A stretch of DNA of 64,000 nt from Candidatus Uhrbacteria bacterium (GTDB lineage Bacteria; Patescibacteria; ABY1; SG8-24; UBA9934): contig JABJOE010000002.1 in the NCBI GenBank assembly GCA_018664485.1, positions 1 to 64,000 of the forward strand. Direction: 5' to 3'. Below, in pieces: positions 14,795 through 25,665 of this stretch (positions are counted from its first letter, which is position 1; each line of letters starts with the position of its first letter). The notes beneath the pieces are model-generated. The model worked only from the letters and a program-made list of their open reading frames with translations. It was not told where the DNA came from and searched no databases. The position numbers and the translations under genes were made by a program.

Positions 14795-17185
14795 CTAGTC
14801 TTCCGCACCGGCATCATCCACAACCACTTCTTCAACTCCTTCAAGTGGCACAGGAACTTCCTCGGCTGCGGCAATTCCAGCTTCTAGCCTCGCAATTTGA
14901 GCAAGTACAGTTTCATGACCCGGATTACTTTCCAAAATAGCCAAAAGTGCATCGATAGCTGATTCTTGGTCTCCTAACTCCTCATACACAGCAGCCAAAT
15001 ACCAATGCGCATTTGCATAGCTTGGTGATAATGCGACAGTACGTTCCAACTCAACTTGTGCAGCGTCGATCTTCCCCTGTCGTAGATAGAGCAGCCCAAG
15101 CTGGAAAGAAACCCCTACATCATAAGGGTTTGCATCGCGCAAAACCACCATCCTATTTATTGCCTCCGACACATTACCGGAACGTTCGTATGCAAGTGCC
15201 AAGTAGTAGTAGGCTATCGCGTAATCGTCTTTAAGAGTAAGTGCATACTCCAAATTTTCAATAGATTCTACCAAGGCCTCGCGACGGCTAGTCTCGGCCA
15301 CAGCAGCATACTCCTCATCATCACTTGTTGTGAGTACTGAGAGCTGGTCTGCATGCACAACATATGCACGAGACAACGCAACATAATACTTTGGATTATT
15401 TGGAGCGAGTTCAATACTCTTTTGATACGCACCAATAGCTAGAACATCTGACCCTGAAATAAGCGGTGCAATCTCTCTATATATATCACCCAACAATGTC
15501 CAATTGAGTACATTGCTTTCCGAAATATCTACGGCCGTCTGGGCAGCGGTCAGCGATCGTTCAACAGCAGACTGAATTTCACTTGGATGAGCTTCGTTAT
15601 CTGACACCACTTCAACGGTCTTTGCCAAATATGCCTGCGCTAAATTCCGTTGATAGACATCGCTCCAACGATTCAACCGCACAGCATTATCTAGCTGCAC
15701 AATCACTTCATCAGTTGTAGCTCCTTGCTCACTTAATGACACCGCTTTACCGAAAGCAACCTCCGCCCCATAGCGTGCACCTGACACGAATAGCATGGTC
15801 AACAGAAGAACGTTCGTTATCACAAAACCGAATGTTGTGAGCAGTGCTGTTCTCGATGATTTCGAGAACGTAAATGTTTTTTCCTTCAAAATAACCTGGC
15901 TTACCAAAATTGCCGTAAGCAGCCAGAACACAAATGATAACGTCATATTGCTCACATAGAAAAACTGAGCAAAGACACTCAACGTCCAACCACCAAATGT
16001 AACAAATGTCATTTTCCACTCATCATCACTTTGGTTTTGAACCATCAATCGCATTAGCGCCATTGCAGCCAACCAAAGCACCATCAATAAGTATAGTGCA
16101 ACCGGTATTACGCCGAGTGTTGAGGTCATTGTTAGAATGTGGCTTGAACTTCGATCAAATTGTTGATCCCAAACAAGTGTTTCGTTGATTTCCGGCGAAT
16201 GATACTGAGCGTAATCCATTACGAATGTTCCAGGCCCAGATCCAAATGCCCATGATTCGTTTTGCAATGTTTGCTTTGTTATGTCCCAGCTATATTGATG
16301 AGAAATGCTCAATTCCGATGCAAATCCATTTGGCACAACGCTCGGAAGGAATAGGAAGAGCAGTGCAATGACAAATAATGCCATTGGGATTACAAACCTA
16401 CCAACTTGTGGGAATTCTTTGATCCGCAAAAGCGCAAACGAGAACAACAGTCCGGTACCTATCAACAACATCGCCCAGAACAGCCAGTAATCAAGTGCTA
16501 GCAAAATAATCGTTGATCCGATAATCGTAATAAGCATTGATAGACGTACGGCCCCACCCACAAAACCATCAGGCAAAATTCGTCTTTTCGCTGTTCGGTC
16601 ATCAACTAACCACACGCTCGCAGATAGAACCGTCATTATTGATAGATATGCGCCCATTGCATAGGGAGTCCCGACTACTTCAATTGCACTCCATGAAAAG
16701 AACTGTACGAAAGATAAAACTGTAACAATCGCTGAGCTTAAAAACAGCGCACTCCACACACGTCGCTGAGTTACGGTTTCAGGTAACGTATGCGCACCAA
16801 TTGCCATCAATGCACAAAACGAAATTAATGAAATAACGCTTGTATACTCTTGCCCCGCATGACCAACCCAGCTTGTAAACGGCGCAATAGAGAAAACGGC
16901 AGACACAACAACACCCACAACGAATGCAATTAGAAGCCACCACCATATGTGGGACCTTACTTCTGCTTTTCGCTCAACTACCATCGCGCCTAACCATGCG
17001 ATCATCGCAAGTGAGCTTCCTAAAATAAGAAGTGTTTGCTTGTTGATCTCGAGTGCATCGAGCGTCCACGGAAGCGCAAGAAGAGGGATCGCAAATGTGA
17101 GTAAATAAAACAATCCGCGTGCTGCAGATCTGTACCACTGCGCAAGGCGGACCGTTTGTTTTGTTTGAGAGTTCATAGAACTCAT
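14795..17185 (-). CDS. Wzy/WaaL-like polytopic membrane protein with C-terminal TPRs
   Basis: It has 796 residues. About twelve transmembrane helices fill residues 20-500. A loop with GSGPGTFVMDYAQYH and SSHILTMTSTLG resembles the O-antigen ligase/polymerase domain. The last 270 residues are tetratricopeptide repeats (for example GAYQKSIELAPNNPKYYVAL and ANAHWYLAAVYEELGDQESA). Such proteins may ligate or polymerise surface glycans; the substrate here is unknown. It is the last gene of the five-gene surface operon, 11 bp after the giant surface protein, which may be its client. Confidence 0.75.
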   Translation of the reverse strand: MSSMNSQTKQTVRLAQWYRSAARGLFYLLTFAIPLLALPWTLDALEINKQTLLILGSSLAMIAWLGAMVVERKAEVRSHIWWWLLIAFVVGVVVSAVFSIAPFTSWVGHAGQEYTSVISLISFCALMAIGAHTLPETVTQRRVWSALFLSSAIVTVLSFVQFFSWSAIEVVGTPYAMGAYLSIMTVLSASVWLVDDRTAKRRILPDGFVGGAVRLSMLITIIGSTIILLALDYWLFWAMLLIGTGLLFSFALLRIKEFPQVGRFVIPMALFVIALLFLFLPSVVPNGFASELSISHQYSWDITKQTLQNESWAFGSGPGTFVMDYAQYHSPEINETLVWDQQFDRSSSHILTMTSTLGVIPVALYLLMVLWLAAMALMRLMVQNQSDDEWKMTFVTFGGWTLSVFAQFFYVSNMTLSFVFWLLTAILVSQVILKEKTFTFSKSSRTALLTTFGFVITNVLLLTMLFVSGARYGAEVAFGKAVSLSEQGATTDEVIVQLDNAVRLNRWSDVYQRNLAQAYLAKTVEVVSDNEAHPSEIQSAVERSLTAAQTAVDISESNVLNWTLLGDIYREIAPLISGSDVLAIGAYQKSIELAPNNPKYYVALSRAYVVHADQLSVLTTSDDEEYAAVAETSRREALVESIENLEYALTLKDDYAIAYYYLALAYERSGNVSEAINRMVVLRDANPYDVGVSFQLGLLYLRQGKIDAAQVELERTVALSPSYANAHWYLAAVYEELGDQESAIDALLAILESNPGHETVLAQIARLEAGIAAAEEVPVPLEGVEEVVVDDAGAED

Positions 17186-17196
17186 TCTATCACAAT

Positions 17197-20100
17197 CTAT
17201 ACTGTCTCGTCGTCGATATCACCCTCTAACTCGCTACTCGTATCTGCAATTTCTTGCTCATCGTCTACGGTGTCGGCGTCTACATCATCCTGCGCAACCT
17301 CCGTGACTTCATCTTGCACATCATCAACCTGAACGTCGGACTCCTCTTCTTCCTCAGAGACAACTTCTTCTTCGACTACATCTTCTTCGATTAATTCCTC
17401 TTCAACAGCTTCCTCAACTATCTCTTCTTCCTGCTCGTCCTCAACTATTTCCTCAACCTCTTCCTCGTCCGTTGTCTCATCAATATCTTCTACAGAATCG
17501 ACTATCTCTTCTTGCTCATCGTCGTTATCCTCATCCTCGGCCTCGTCTGTATCGACCGCCTCTGCCGCGTCATCACTGTCGTCAACTTCTGAGTCTGTGC
17601 CATCAAGTTGTTCGCTCTGACTGTCTTCCTCATCAATCTCCTCTTCCTCTTCAGGCTGTTCATCGTCAGTTTCCTCAGGCGCGTGATCTTTCAAATATGC
17701 AATAACCATCCAATCAACAGTTGCAGTTGATCGAACTTCATCAATCGCCGACTCTCGAATGCTAAATCCTTCATTGTCACGATTAACAGCGTAAAGTGGA
17801 CCGGTTGGCTGATCAGCCGTTAGGAAAACTCGATATGAAACGCCCTGAGCAATAATGTCGTTAAAGAGTGCGTCTTCAAATTCAAAGTTAACTGCAGCCG
17901 CACCATCTTTCAGATTTGCAGTTCCGGATAACTCAACTGTTTGCTGTCGAGAGAATGTCGCATATGTCTCCACATCTTCATTCTGATATGACCGAACAAC
18001 CTGCACCACGGCACCATTCGTTGTAATAGTTCCGTCTTGCGCGATGGACCATTGCTGACCAACTCCTGTGATTGCAGCGATGTTAATGATCTGACCGGTG
18101 TTGAAATTAACCGTTCCAGACAGATCTAATGTTGATGCGTTGGCAAGATTTGAGATCAAACTGTCGGCAAGTGGCGCCTCGTCAACCGGACCGCCGTCAT
18201 AATAGGAAGGTCGGACAAATACACTCACCGAACCTACCTCTCCTTGGAATGCTTCCATAGCGTAACCGAGAATTGGTCCCGCCTCCGTTGCTTTCATTGC
18301 GTAACCGTCTTTACTTGAAGTTGTAAGTGGATCTCCGATTGAGATATCTCCATTTTCACCTGACACATAAGTTGGTACACGACCAGAAAGTGCTACCGGT
18401 ACATGGCCCTCAATATTCTCACCCGCCAAGAACCCAGGTTGTGTTGAAATGATACCTGCGATCCGTTGATCATATGTTATTCCGGTCGATCGCATTACGT
18501 GCTCATCGTCATTTGCAAAGACAACTACTTCTCCCGGAGCAAGCGTCTGCGCTGACGGGAACATCTCTGCAAAGTCATATGATCCAGCACCCCAACCAGA
18601 AGCATTGGTACGCATGAAGTCTCCACCAGCACCTGACGATCCGTCGTAGTAAATGTATGTATCAGTTTGAAGTGTTCCGCGGTCAGATGGGTACAGTCGA
18701 CCAGCGATTGCCAGATCTCCATCGTTATTTACGAAAGCAACTTCATCCTCATCGTCATTTAATATAGAAAGTTTGTAGTCACTACTGTCAGTGACATCTG
18801 TAAACATACTCATTCCAATTGTACTATCGGTATCGCCCAACATTGTAAGCGCTGATGAGATAGCTACGTCCCCGTCATCGTCAGAAATGATTCCGACACC
18901 ATGCCATCCTGGCTGAATGAATACCTGGATCAATCCGGTACCTGAGCTATGAGCTTCAAGCGCACGACCAATCGTGTATCCGACTCCTGTAGCTTTCATT
19001 GCAACTCCGTTTACCGATGATAGCGCTACGTAATCACCTATCGAGATTGACCCACCGTCAGTATTTACGTTGACCGGAACCTGTCCTAGAAGAGCTACAG
19101 GTACATACCCGCCGTCATCTTGCCAATTGTCTGTCCAGTTACCAAGTGTATTTGGATTTACAGATAAAACACCAATCACCCCCGAAGGATCATTTGCAAC
19201 AACAGCTTCTCCAGATGAGGTTAGAGAAATTACATCACCTCTGACGAAATCTGCGTATGTCCCATCAAATAACTCGGCGTAATCAGACCCTGCAGACGCA
19301 GCGGTCACCCCTCCAGACCCATCACCCTCGATGGCTCCGATAGGTGTACCTGTAGCATCTCGAAATTCAATATAATCACAGGCAGTTGTCGGAGTGCTTC
19401 CCGATGCTGTAGAACAGGCTTGAATAGAAATTCCCTGCCTATTATCGTTATCGCCCCCATTTACAAATGACGCCATGAATGTACTTGTACTCGCGTCAAC
19501 TACAAGTACCTGTGAAGAGCTCGTTCCGGCTCCATTAATTTCAAAGGCGTCCCACACAAATAGATCACCAGCTCCAGTCGCCACGTTTGCGGTAGTAGGA
19601 GTAGAGGTGGACTCGATGTGAGTTGCAGAGCCATAGAAATATCCGGCATAGTTATTCGTTCCTGCACTCGCCTGACCACGTACACCGTAACGAGTTGTCC
19701 CTTCAGTATTTGAACTAAAGTCTCCACCCATAGTTGTAGTCGCTGTTCCAGAACCTGCTGTAACATTTCCAAGCACACCTTTAGCCGTTGTAATCACACC
19801 ATTGAGTGGGATCACCTGACCGTGCACACCAATTACATTTCCAACCGTCGTAGCTGCAGCATCATTCGTTCCCTGCCCTAAAACACCAACAACCCTGTTG
19901 CCTACAGCAGTTCCGTTAGTGGACTGGTTTTCAGATACACCTTTGATCGCATACATCTCTTCGATCTGTCCGGATGATGACGTGTTAACCACCTCAGACA
20001 AAAAACCAATAGGCTCATGTAATTCTCCTCCACCACCTTCACTTACGTCTGACACAAGTCTGACATGTGACCCTACTGCCTGATACGTACCGGCACCTCC

Positions 20101-22077
20101 ACTTGCACCAGCAGATACGGTTCCTGAGGTATCAAATGCATACGTAACCCCTGGTGACGCTCCATAATCTGGCGCTGCAAAGTGCTCTATATTACCTCCC
20201 TGGAAGCTCCATCTGTCTGCTGTCGTATATGAAATTGAACCCGTATCCCCTGCACTCGAGTACATATTAAAATCTGCGCTAGTACCCGCACCGTCACCAA
20301 GACGCATCAAATTTGCAGACTCATCAATCGAAAATGCTGATGCCAAAACCGATGCACCTACAGAAAAATCATCAGTTGACGCGGTCGATACAAGTCCTGA
20401 CCCTGAATTCAATGTTAAATTCCCACTTCCGCCAGATAGAACTTCCAGTGCTCCAGTAGACGCAAAAGTTGTATCATCGATAGTTAAAGTTCCGCTTGAA
20501 TTTATTGTTAGAGCATCTCCTCCATCACCAATAATAGTTGCCTGATCAAAAGTTAGATCACCACCATCGATATCCAGAAGCATGTCGCCTGTAGTCTGGA
20601 TCTCACCATCCATATAGTTTGTTGAGAAAGCTCCAGCCGTAAATCCAATATCTGAGAACACCTCTCCGTCAGCCTCAATGCGGAACACGTTATTATCAGT
20701 AGATCCGAAGTTTGTTTGGATATTAAAAATGTCTGCCGTATCAGTTGTTTCAGTTACATCAATAGACAATGCCATTCCCGCATCATTAGTAAAGTTCCCA
20801 CCAACCAGATCCAAAATATTACCGGCAGTTAGCACGTCTGCTGTAATAACGGCAGCACTAGCAGTAGTCGCCTCGGAATCAATATCAAAGGCAGGTGCCG
20901 TCGCTGTATTGCTATCGATCAATAGCACTGACCCTGTTGCCGCAGTATTATTCTGAGTAATAGCAAGCAATGACCCTGTTTCATTTAGAGTTCCACCGTT
21001 CGCAGTAGTACTCGCTCCTAAAATCGATACAAACGGACCAGATACATTTACAGTGGTAGAACCACCGTCTGACGTTAGATCGCGTACAATATCCAACCCC
21101 ATTCCAGTATATGCAGTTGTACCGGATGTATATGTCGCTGAATGATCTGCGCGTATCAATTTTCCGGAAGTAAGAGCAGAAGACGTCGAACCAACATCGA
21201 TACCAATACCCGTTGTGAGCGCATCGAGCGACCAGCTCATTGCAGTCGCAGTTGTCAGACTATCTGCCAACAAAGCGATAGCTGGAGCAGTAGTTCCATT
21301 GTATGTGTATTGAATCTGTCTTGAGTCGTTTATATTCAGGAACTCCGTACCTGCATCCTGCAAAATAAAATCTCCAGTACTTTGAAGGTCGACTATAAGA
21401 TCAAGCCCGGCTCCATCTAGTGAAAACTCTAAATCAGTCGCATCAACATTCAAAATGGTGTCGCTACCGTTACTATAAACTTGGTCTAAATTAAAGTCTG
21501 CAGAGCTTAGACCATCAAGAGATTCGGCATTCAGCGCGTATGGAACGGAGTCAACCGCCTTTCTTGGCGTAAGAGTCTCACCTCCAATATAAATCTGTAA
21601 AAACGTAGATGCGTTGTCAGCGAATATCGAATCACCAATCGCAGCCCACGGTGAAGCATCACCAGTGTCACCCATTCGTGCAGTAAACAATCCGTCAGTA
21701 AGCGTTACGGTTCGAGCAGTCGTAGATGCTGGTGTGTCCGAGTCACAAGTAGCTGAAGAGTTTGACCAAAGACAAGTTCCACCCGTAACTGCAGAGTAAA
21801 TCTCGAACTTCATGCTAGCGGTTGCATCTGTAACTGGCACACCATTAGAATCAAGAACTCTTCCCTGATATGAAACTGTATTTGGAGGTGAAACAGCTTG
21901 AGCGTCCTGAGGGCCATTAAACGTTACCCCAAACCCCATTGAAATCCCAAGCAACATCACAAGCAATGCTGTGATGCGCGTAAACATCTGTCGTAATGAT
22001 TTCACTCTGTAACTACTCATAAGGTTGGGACTTGGTCCCGCGTGGGCTGATACCCACACGTCTGATTTCTCAGACAT
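17197..22077 (-). CDS. Giant secreted surface protein with tail-fibre-type domains and acidic tail
   Basis: It has 1626 residues. A signal or anchor helix lies at about residues 35-60. Then comes a domain beginning NTVSYQGRVLDSNGVPV that is common at the start of secreted repeat proteins, and a long Ser/Thr/Asp/Gly beta-repeat region. Two copies of a peptidase-G2 / phage-tail-fibre-like domain follow: DYAELFDGTYADFVRGDVIS..GYVPVALLGQVPV and DFAEMFPSAQTLAPGEVVVF..GHVPVALSGRVPT. A beta domain comes next, and the last 170 residues are almost all Glu/Asp. It is probably the major fibrous surface antigen or host-contact protein. Positioned 11 bp after its upstream gene. Assignment to the G2 type is by pattern only. 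Confidence 0.75.
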   Translation of the reverse strand: MSEKSDVWVSAHAGPSPNLMSSYRVKSLRQMFTRITALLVMLLGISMGFGVTFNGPQDAQAVSPPNTVSYQGRVLDSNGVPVTDATASMKFEIYSAVTGGTCLWSNSSATCDSDTPASTTARTVTLTDGLFTARMGDTGDASPWAAIGDSIFADNASTFLQIYIGGETLTPRKAVDSVPYALNAESLDGLSSADFNLDQVYSNGSDTILNVDATDLEFSLDGAGLDLIVDLQSTGDFILQDAGTEFLNINDSRQIQYTYNGTTAPAIALLADSLTTATAMSWSLDALTTGIGIDVGSTSSALTSGKLIRADHSATYTSGTTAYTGMGLDIVRDLTSDGGSTTVNVSGPFVSILGASTTANGGTLNETGSLLAITQNNTAATGSVLLIDSNTATAPAFDIDSEATTASAAVITADVLTAGNILDLVGGNFTNDAGMALSIDVTETTDTADIFNIQTNFGSTDNNVFRIEADGEVFSDIGFTAGAFSTNYMDGEIQTTGDMLLDIDGGDLTFDQATIIGDGGDALTINSSGTLTIDDTTFASTGALEVLSGGSGNLTLNSGSGLVSTASTDDFSVGASVLASAFSIDESANLMRLGDGAGTSADFNMYSSAGDTGSISYTTADRWSFQGGNIEHFAAPDYGASPGVTYAFDTSGTVSAGASGGAGTYQAVGSHVRLVSDVSEGGGGELHEPIGFLSEVVNTSSSGQIEEMYAIKGVSENQSTNGTAVGNRVVGVLGQGTNDAAATTVGNVIGVHGQVIPLNGVITTAKGVLGNVTAGSGTATTTMGGDFSSNTEGTTRYGVRGQASAGTNNYAGYFYGSATHIESTSTPTTANVATGAGDLFVWDAFEINGAGTSSSQVLVVDASTSTFMASFVNGGDNDNRQGISIQACSTASGSTPTTACDYIEFRDATGTPIGAIEGDGSGGVTAASAGSDYAELFDGTYADFVRGDVISLTSSGEAVVANDPSGVIGVLSVNPNTLGNWTDNWQDDGGYVPVALLGQVPVNVNTDGGSISIGDYVALSSVNGVAMKATGVGYTIGRALEAHSSGTGLIQVFIQPGWHGVGIISDDDGDVAISSALTMLGDTDSTIGMSMFTDVTDSSDYKLSILNDDEDEVAFVNNDGDLAIAGRLYPSDRGTLQTDTYIYYDGSSGAGGDFMRTNASGWGAGSYDFAEMFPSAQTLAPGEVVVFANDDEHVMRSTGITYDQRIAGIISTQPGFLAGENIEGHVPVALSGRVPTYVSGENGDISIGDPLTTSSKDGYAMKATEAGPILGYAMEAFQGEVGSVSVFVRPSYYDGGPVDEAPLADSLISNLANASTLDLSGTVNFNTGQIINIAAITGVGQQWSIAQDGTITTNGAVVQVVRSYQNEDVETYATFSRQQTVELSGTANLKDGAAAVNFEFEDALFNDIIAQGVSYRVFLTADQPTGPLYAVNRDNEGFSIRESAIDEVRSTATVDWMVIAYLKDHAPEETDDEQPEEEEEIDEEDSQSEQLDGTDSEVDDSDDAAEAVDTDEAEDEDNDDEQEEIVDSVEDIDETTDEEEVEEIVEDEQEEEIVEEAVEEELIEEDVVEEEVVSEEEEESDVQVDDVQDEVTEVAQDDVDADTVDDEQEIADTSSELEGDIDDETV

Positions 22078-22088
22078 GTGCTCACCAA

Positions 22089-24746
22089 CTATTCCTCGTC
22101 TTTCTTTTCGTTCTCCATATGTACGTCAACAGAAATAAGTTCAGGTTCTTTTTTCTCCGAATAATCAATTGGTCGAACCTCTGTTTTTTCAAATCCAGGC
22201 TTCTCGAACGTTACATAATACGTATTTGGTCCCGCCATAAAGGCGTAATGACCCTTTCCGTCTGTAAGTGTTGATTCGATTAGCTTGTTATATTTTGGCT
22301 CAAATAGACGAACCACAGTATTTGGAAGTGCTGCCTTGTCTGTCATTGTTCGAACGATTCCCCAACCTTTCTGCTTTTTGATGCGATGAGTCAGAATACC
22401 CGTTGCCGCATACATGAATGCGTGTATGAAAACGATTACAAAACTCAGAACAGTCAGCTGAATAAATGCCACAACGATCGCAACTACCAGCCCTGCTATT
22501 GCAAGAACATGCTGGAAGATTCGAAGGAAGCGCATCATCACCAATCGTTTTGGCGTATGTAGTTTTTCAGCTTGATCAGGGTCCACTGGAATATTGGGCG
22601 TAAGAAGTACCTGATTTGCATCTACCTCAATCACACCACCCGTATATACATCAAGATAATTTCCATCTTGACTCTTTCCAGCCATGTAATCACTTGGGAA
22701 TACGAATCCGGCTTTCGCCACCTTCATCGAATACCGACCCTCTTTCACCTTAAAGAAGAACCTACCCTCTTTGTCAGTTACTCGTGTCTGAACGATCTTC
22801 CCCTGCTCACTATACAAACGAACGATAGCAAGGTCGACGGGCAATTTTGTAATACCGTTGTAGACTAGTCCGAATTTTTGTCGTCTTCGTCGTGCGAAGA
22901 ACAGAATCGGCGCTGTAAATAGATAGCGCAGATAGTTCAACAAGTTAAATGATGTGGCAAGAACTCCAACGCTTGTCGCTGCGACAACGACGGTTACCGG
23001 TGACGCCACTTCTGCGGCCACCTGAACCTCTGGGATTTCTCTTACCTCATTTACAACATCACTTATATCCGACACAAATGCTTGTGCTACATCAACTGCC
23101 GTACCAACCACAGCAACGACTGCTATGCTCGATTCGTCAGACTCCGTATCCACAACCGGAGCCTCTATAGGCTCGAGTTCAATACTCGGATTCAAAATTC
23201 CATTTGAAACGAAAATTTGTTTCTCTGCATCGATGTATCCGGATTTTCCAGCCGTCACAAGATAAGAACCGTTTGGCACATACCAAGCGAATGCTCCATC
23301 TTGCAAGACTGTAATGGGATTTGACTGATCGTAGTCAGTTGCATCCCACTGATGTAACGAGTCTCCGCCTTCATAAACTATGACAATTGCGCCGTCAACC
23401 GGCGTACGCTCGTCGTCCAAAAGCTGGTAAACAACCCCTAAACTCTGAACGTTCCAATCGTAATAGTCAGTTATCACTTCGTCGTCACCATATGTAACAA
23501 CAACCGTCGCTACAGTATCTTCAGACGCAGTTTCAACGACGCCTGCGTAGACATCGTCATCCGTTTGTGACAATTCGTATTGATTATCTCCAATAACTAG
23601 GATAACCGTCGTGACATCATCTGAGTCGGCAACCTCAACAGATACAACTACCTCTGTGTCTGGTAATACATCAATATCTTCATCCTCCCCGAGGAAAACA
23701 CTACCGTCATTACTGCTTACGGTTGTGTCGAAAGATCTTGAGTTGTCTGATCCCGATCCTGAATCACCAGAGTCATCATCGTCTGTCGATGAATCATCTT
23801 CTGTGCCAGGGTCTTCGTCATCAGTATCGTCATCTGGATCATCGGAGTCTCCTCCCGATCCGCCGCCGCCTCCTCCGCCATCACCTGAATCGCCTCCGGA
23901 GTCTCCTCCGGAATCTCCGTCTCCGTCTCCACCACCGCCGTCGTCACCAGAATCTCCTGGGTCATCTTCTGAATCATCACCTGGGTCATCATCGGTGTCA
24001 TCTCCAGGTTCCTCTTCATCATCACCTGGATCTTCTTCGGTGTCGTCACCGGGATCATCTTCATCGTCACCCGGATCATCATCGTCACCATCTCCGTCAT
24101 CACCGGAATCTCCGCCATCGTCCCCTCCGCCGCCGCCTCCTCCACCTCCGCCTCCACCTCCACCTCCTGATTCTGGAATGGTAGCTGAAACCGTTCCGTC
24201 ATCATTTGATGCGATTGGCAAAACTATCGTTCCGCCCATTCCTGAGGTACCGGCAACTGTTAGAAAGTATGAAGCTGCGTTTGATGGGTTTGTGATCTGA
24301 AACGCTCCCGTTCCAGAGGATGTTGCGTTCGTTCCTATTTCCACAATAACTTCACTCGCACTTGCAACCGCTCCGCCGTCACCGGCGCATATTGTAAAAG
24401 TTACAAGGCCTGAAGATATTGTCACAGATACTTCCTCTGATCCTGTGCAGTTTGCCGCAGTTGTCAGGTCAACCCCATCGTCTGATATGTCGATGGAGTC
24501 TTCTACTATAGAAGACGTTGTGAAACTCGATGGAAAATCGATTGTAAAGGTCTCCCCTTCGTCGATCGCGTCTGAGACGGTCATGACGATCTTGTGATTG
24601 GATGCTTGTGAAACCTCAATTGATGACGGCTGGTCATACGCTGACGTAAGCGTTGTTGCCGCCAATGTTAAAGACGCCCAAGGCCCTAGAAGGGCGCTCA
24701 AGGTTATAAGGACGATCCAGAAAATGGCACGAAATGTGCGAATCAT
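22089..24746 (-). CDS. Surface-anchored protein with Gly/Asp-rich segment and carboxypeptidase-regulatory-like domains
   Basis: It has 885 residues from Met at 24746; an upstream ATG at 24821 would overlap the previous gene and precede the signal peptide. A signal helix (FWIVLITLSALLGPWASL) is followed by a beta domain, then about 150 residues of Gly/Asp/Glu/Pro low complexity. Further beta domains and several CarboxypepD_reg-like folds follow (FGLVYNGITKLPVDLAIVRL, GWGIVRTMTDKAALPNTVVRL), with transmembrane helices between them. It probably anchors the surface layer. Third gene of the surface operon, 40 bp after its neighbour. Confidence 0.75.
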   Translation of the reverse strand: MIRTFRAIFWIVLITLSALLGPWASLTLAATTLTSAYDQPSSIEVSQASNHKIVMTVSDAIDEGETFTIDFPSSFTTSSIVEDSIDISDDGVDLTTAANCTGSEEVSVTISSGLVTFTICAGDGGAVASASEVIVEIGTNATSSGTGAFQITNPSNAASYFLTVAGTSGMGGTIVLPIASNDDGTVSATIPESGGGGGGGGGGGGGGGDDGGDSGDDGDGDDDDPGDDEDDPGDDTEEDPGDDEEEPGDDTDDDPGDDSEDDPGDSGDDGGGGDGDGDSGGDSGGDSGDGGGGGGGSGGDSDDPDDDTDDEDPGTEDDSSTDDDDSGDSGSGSDNSRSFDTTVSSNDGSVFLGEDEDIDVLPDTEVVVSVEVADSDDVTTVILVIGDNQYELSQTDDDVYAGVVETASEDTVATVVVTYGDDEVITDYYDWNVQSLGVVYQLLDDERTPVDGAIVIVYEGGDSLHQWDATDYDQSNPITVLQDGAFAWYVPNGSYLVTAGKSGYIDAEKQIFVSNGILNPSIELEPIEAPVVDTESDESSIAVVAVVGTAVDVAQAFVSDISDVVNEVREIPEVQVAAEVASPVTVVVAATSVGVLATSFNLLNYLRYLFTAPILFFARRRRQKFGLVYNGITKLPVDLAIVRLYSEQGKIVQTRVTDKEGRFFFKVKEGRYSMKVAKAGFVFPSDYMAGKSQDGNYLDVYTGGVIEVDANQVLLTPNIPVDPDQAEKLHTPKRLVMMRFLRIFQHVLAIAGLVVAIVVAFIQLTVLSFVIVFIHAFMYAATGILTHRIKKQKGWGIVRTMTDKAALPNTVVRLFEPKYNKLIESTLTDGKGHYAFMAGPNTYYVTFEKPGFEKTEVRPIDYSEKKEPELISVDVHMENEKKDEE

Positions 24747-24786
24747 AGTTTGCGAACAACTCCAGATATTTATGAAGCTGCTCAGA

Positions 24787-25665
24787 TTACGGACCGCGGG
24801 AAAATCTATGCATCCAAGCAAGGAGACCTAGAATAACGAGCGCGAAGAGTGCGCCTTTCCACGGAAAGATGATGATGTGTTGACGAGCATGAAACACTTC
24901 TCCGTCTTCCCATGGCTGAACTTCAAGGTCGACAGTGAAAAGACCAATAGCAAACGGTTGCTTTGTGTCTTCTTCCTGTTCTCCCCAATATGTTGTGAAG
25001 GTGCGTGTCTGCCCGCTCACAGCTCGTGAGCCCTCCACATTGACGCTATTTAAAGCGACTTCCCGGCCAAATAGGCTGGTAATACGCATCGATCCTTGTG
25101 GGATCACGACGCGTTCCCCCTCATTGCGAACACTTAGATGACCTATCACCGGCAAAGACCAACCGCCAGACGATTCAATTGTGGCATCAAGCCAATAAAC
25201 TGATTCATAGACGGGTCCAACAGTAATAAATCCTAGCGAAACAATCGCTGTCTGTACGCCAATACCCTGCGATGCCTGGTTTTGACGAGTAACCTTTACT
25301 CCGAATGTGATGACTTGAGGCTCCAAATCATCAGGTGGAGTGAAAGCTAGGTCGATCGTTCCCTGTGTGTTTGCAGCAAGCGAGAGCACGCCATCATCAA
25401 TAGAAATCCATGATGCAATTTCCTCATCCAATTTGGAGAAAGAAATTTCCTCGTACGTCTCACCAATATGTACTTGTATAATCTCGAGTTCGTATGTCGC
25501 CTCGTCATTTTGATCATTCACCAAAATAAGTTGAGCGTCACCGGTTTCTCCTGCTGTAATTGTGACGTCGAAACTTTCCGGCCACAGCTCTTCTGCTAAA
25601 CCAATATTGGGGGGAAGTAAAAGCAGTAGAGCGAAGAGGCATATGTACTTAGTAATTCCCGACAT
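24787..25665 (-). CDS. Secreted beta-domain protein with C-terminal membrane anchor
   Basis: It has 292 residues from Met at 25665; a Met at 25698 is also possible. A signal peptide (YICLFALLLLLPPNIGLAEE) is followed by two immunoglobulin-like beta domains similar in style to DUF916-type cell-surface proteins. A transmembrane helix (ALFALVILGLLAWM) and a short basic end, HRFSRGP, place the body outside the cell. The start overlaps the upstream gene by 17 bp, suggesting translational coupling. Confidence 0.75.
   Translation of the reverse strand: MSGITKYICLFALLLLLPPNIGLAEELWPESFDVTITAGETGDAQLILVNDQNDEATYELEIIQVHIGETYEEISFSKLDEEIASWISIDDGVLSLAANTQGTIDLAFTPPDDLEPQVITFGVKVTRQNQASQGIGVQTAIVSLGFITVGPVYESVYWLDATIESSGGWSLPVIGHLSVRNEGERVVIPQGSMRITSLFGREVALNSVNVEGSRAVSGQTRTFTTYWGEQEEDTKQPFAIGLFTVDLEVQPWEDGEVFHARQHIIIFPWKGALFALVILGLLAWMHRFSRGP

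Noticed and set aside
23611..24300. Plus-strand ORF of 229 aa, Ser/Pro rich
   Set aside because: It is the antisense reading of the Gly/Asp low-complexity region of the surface protein at 22089-24746; no start signal or independent support.
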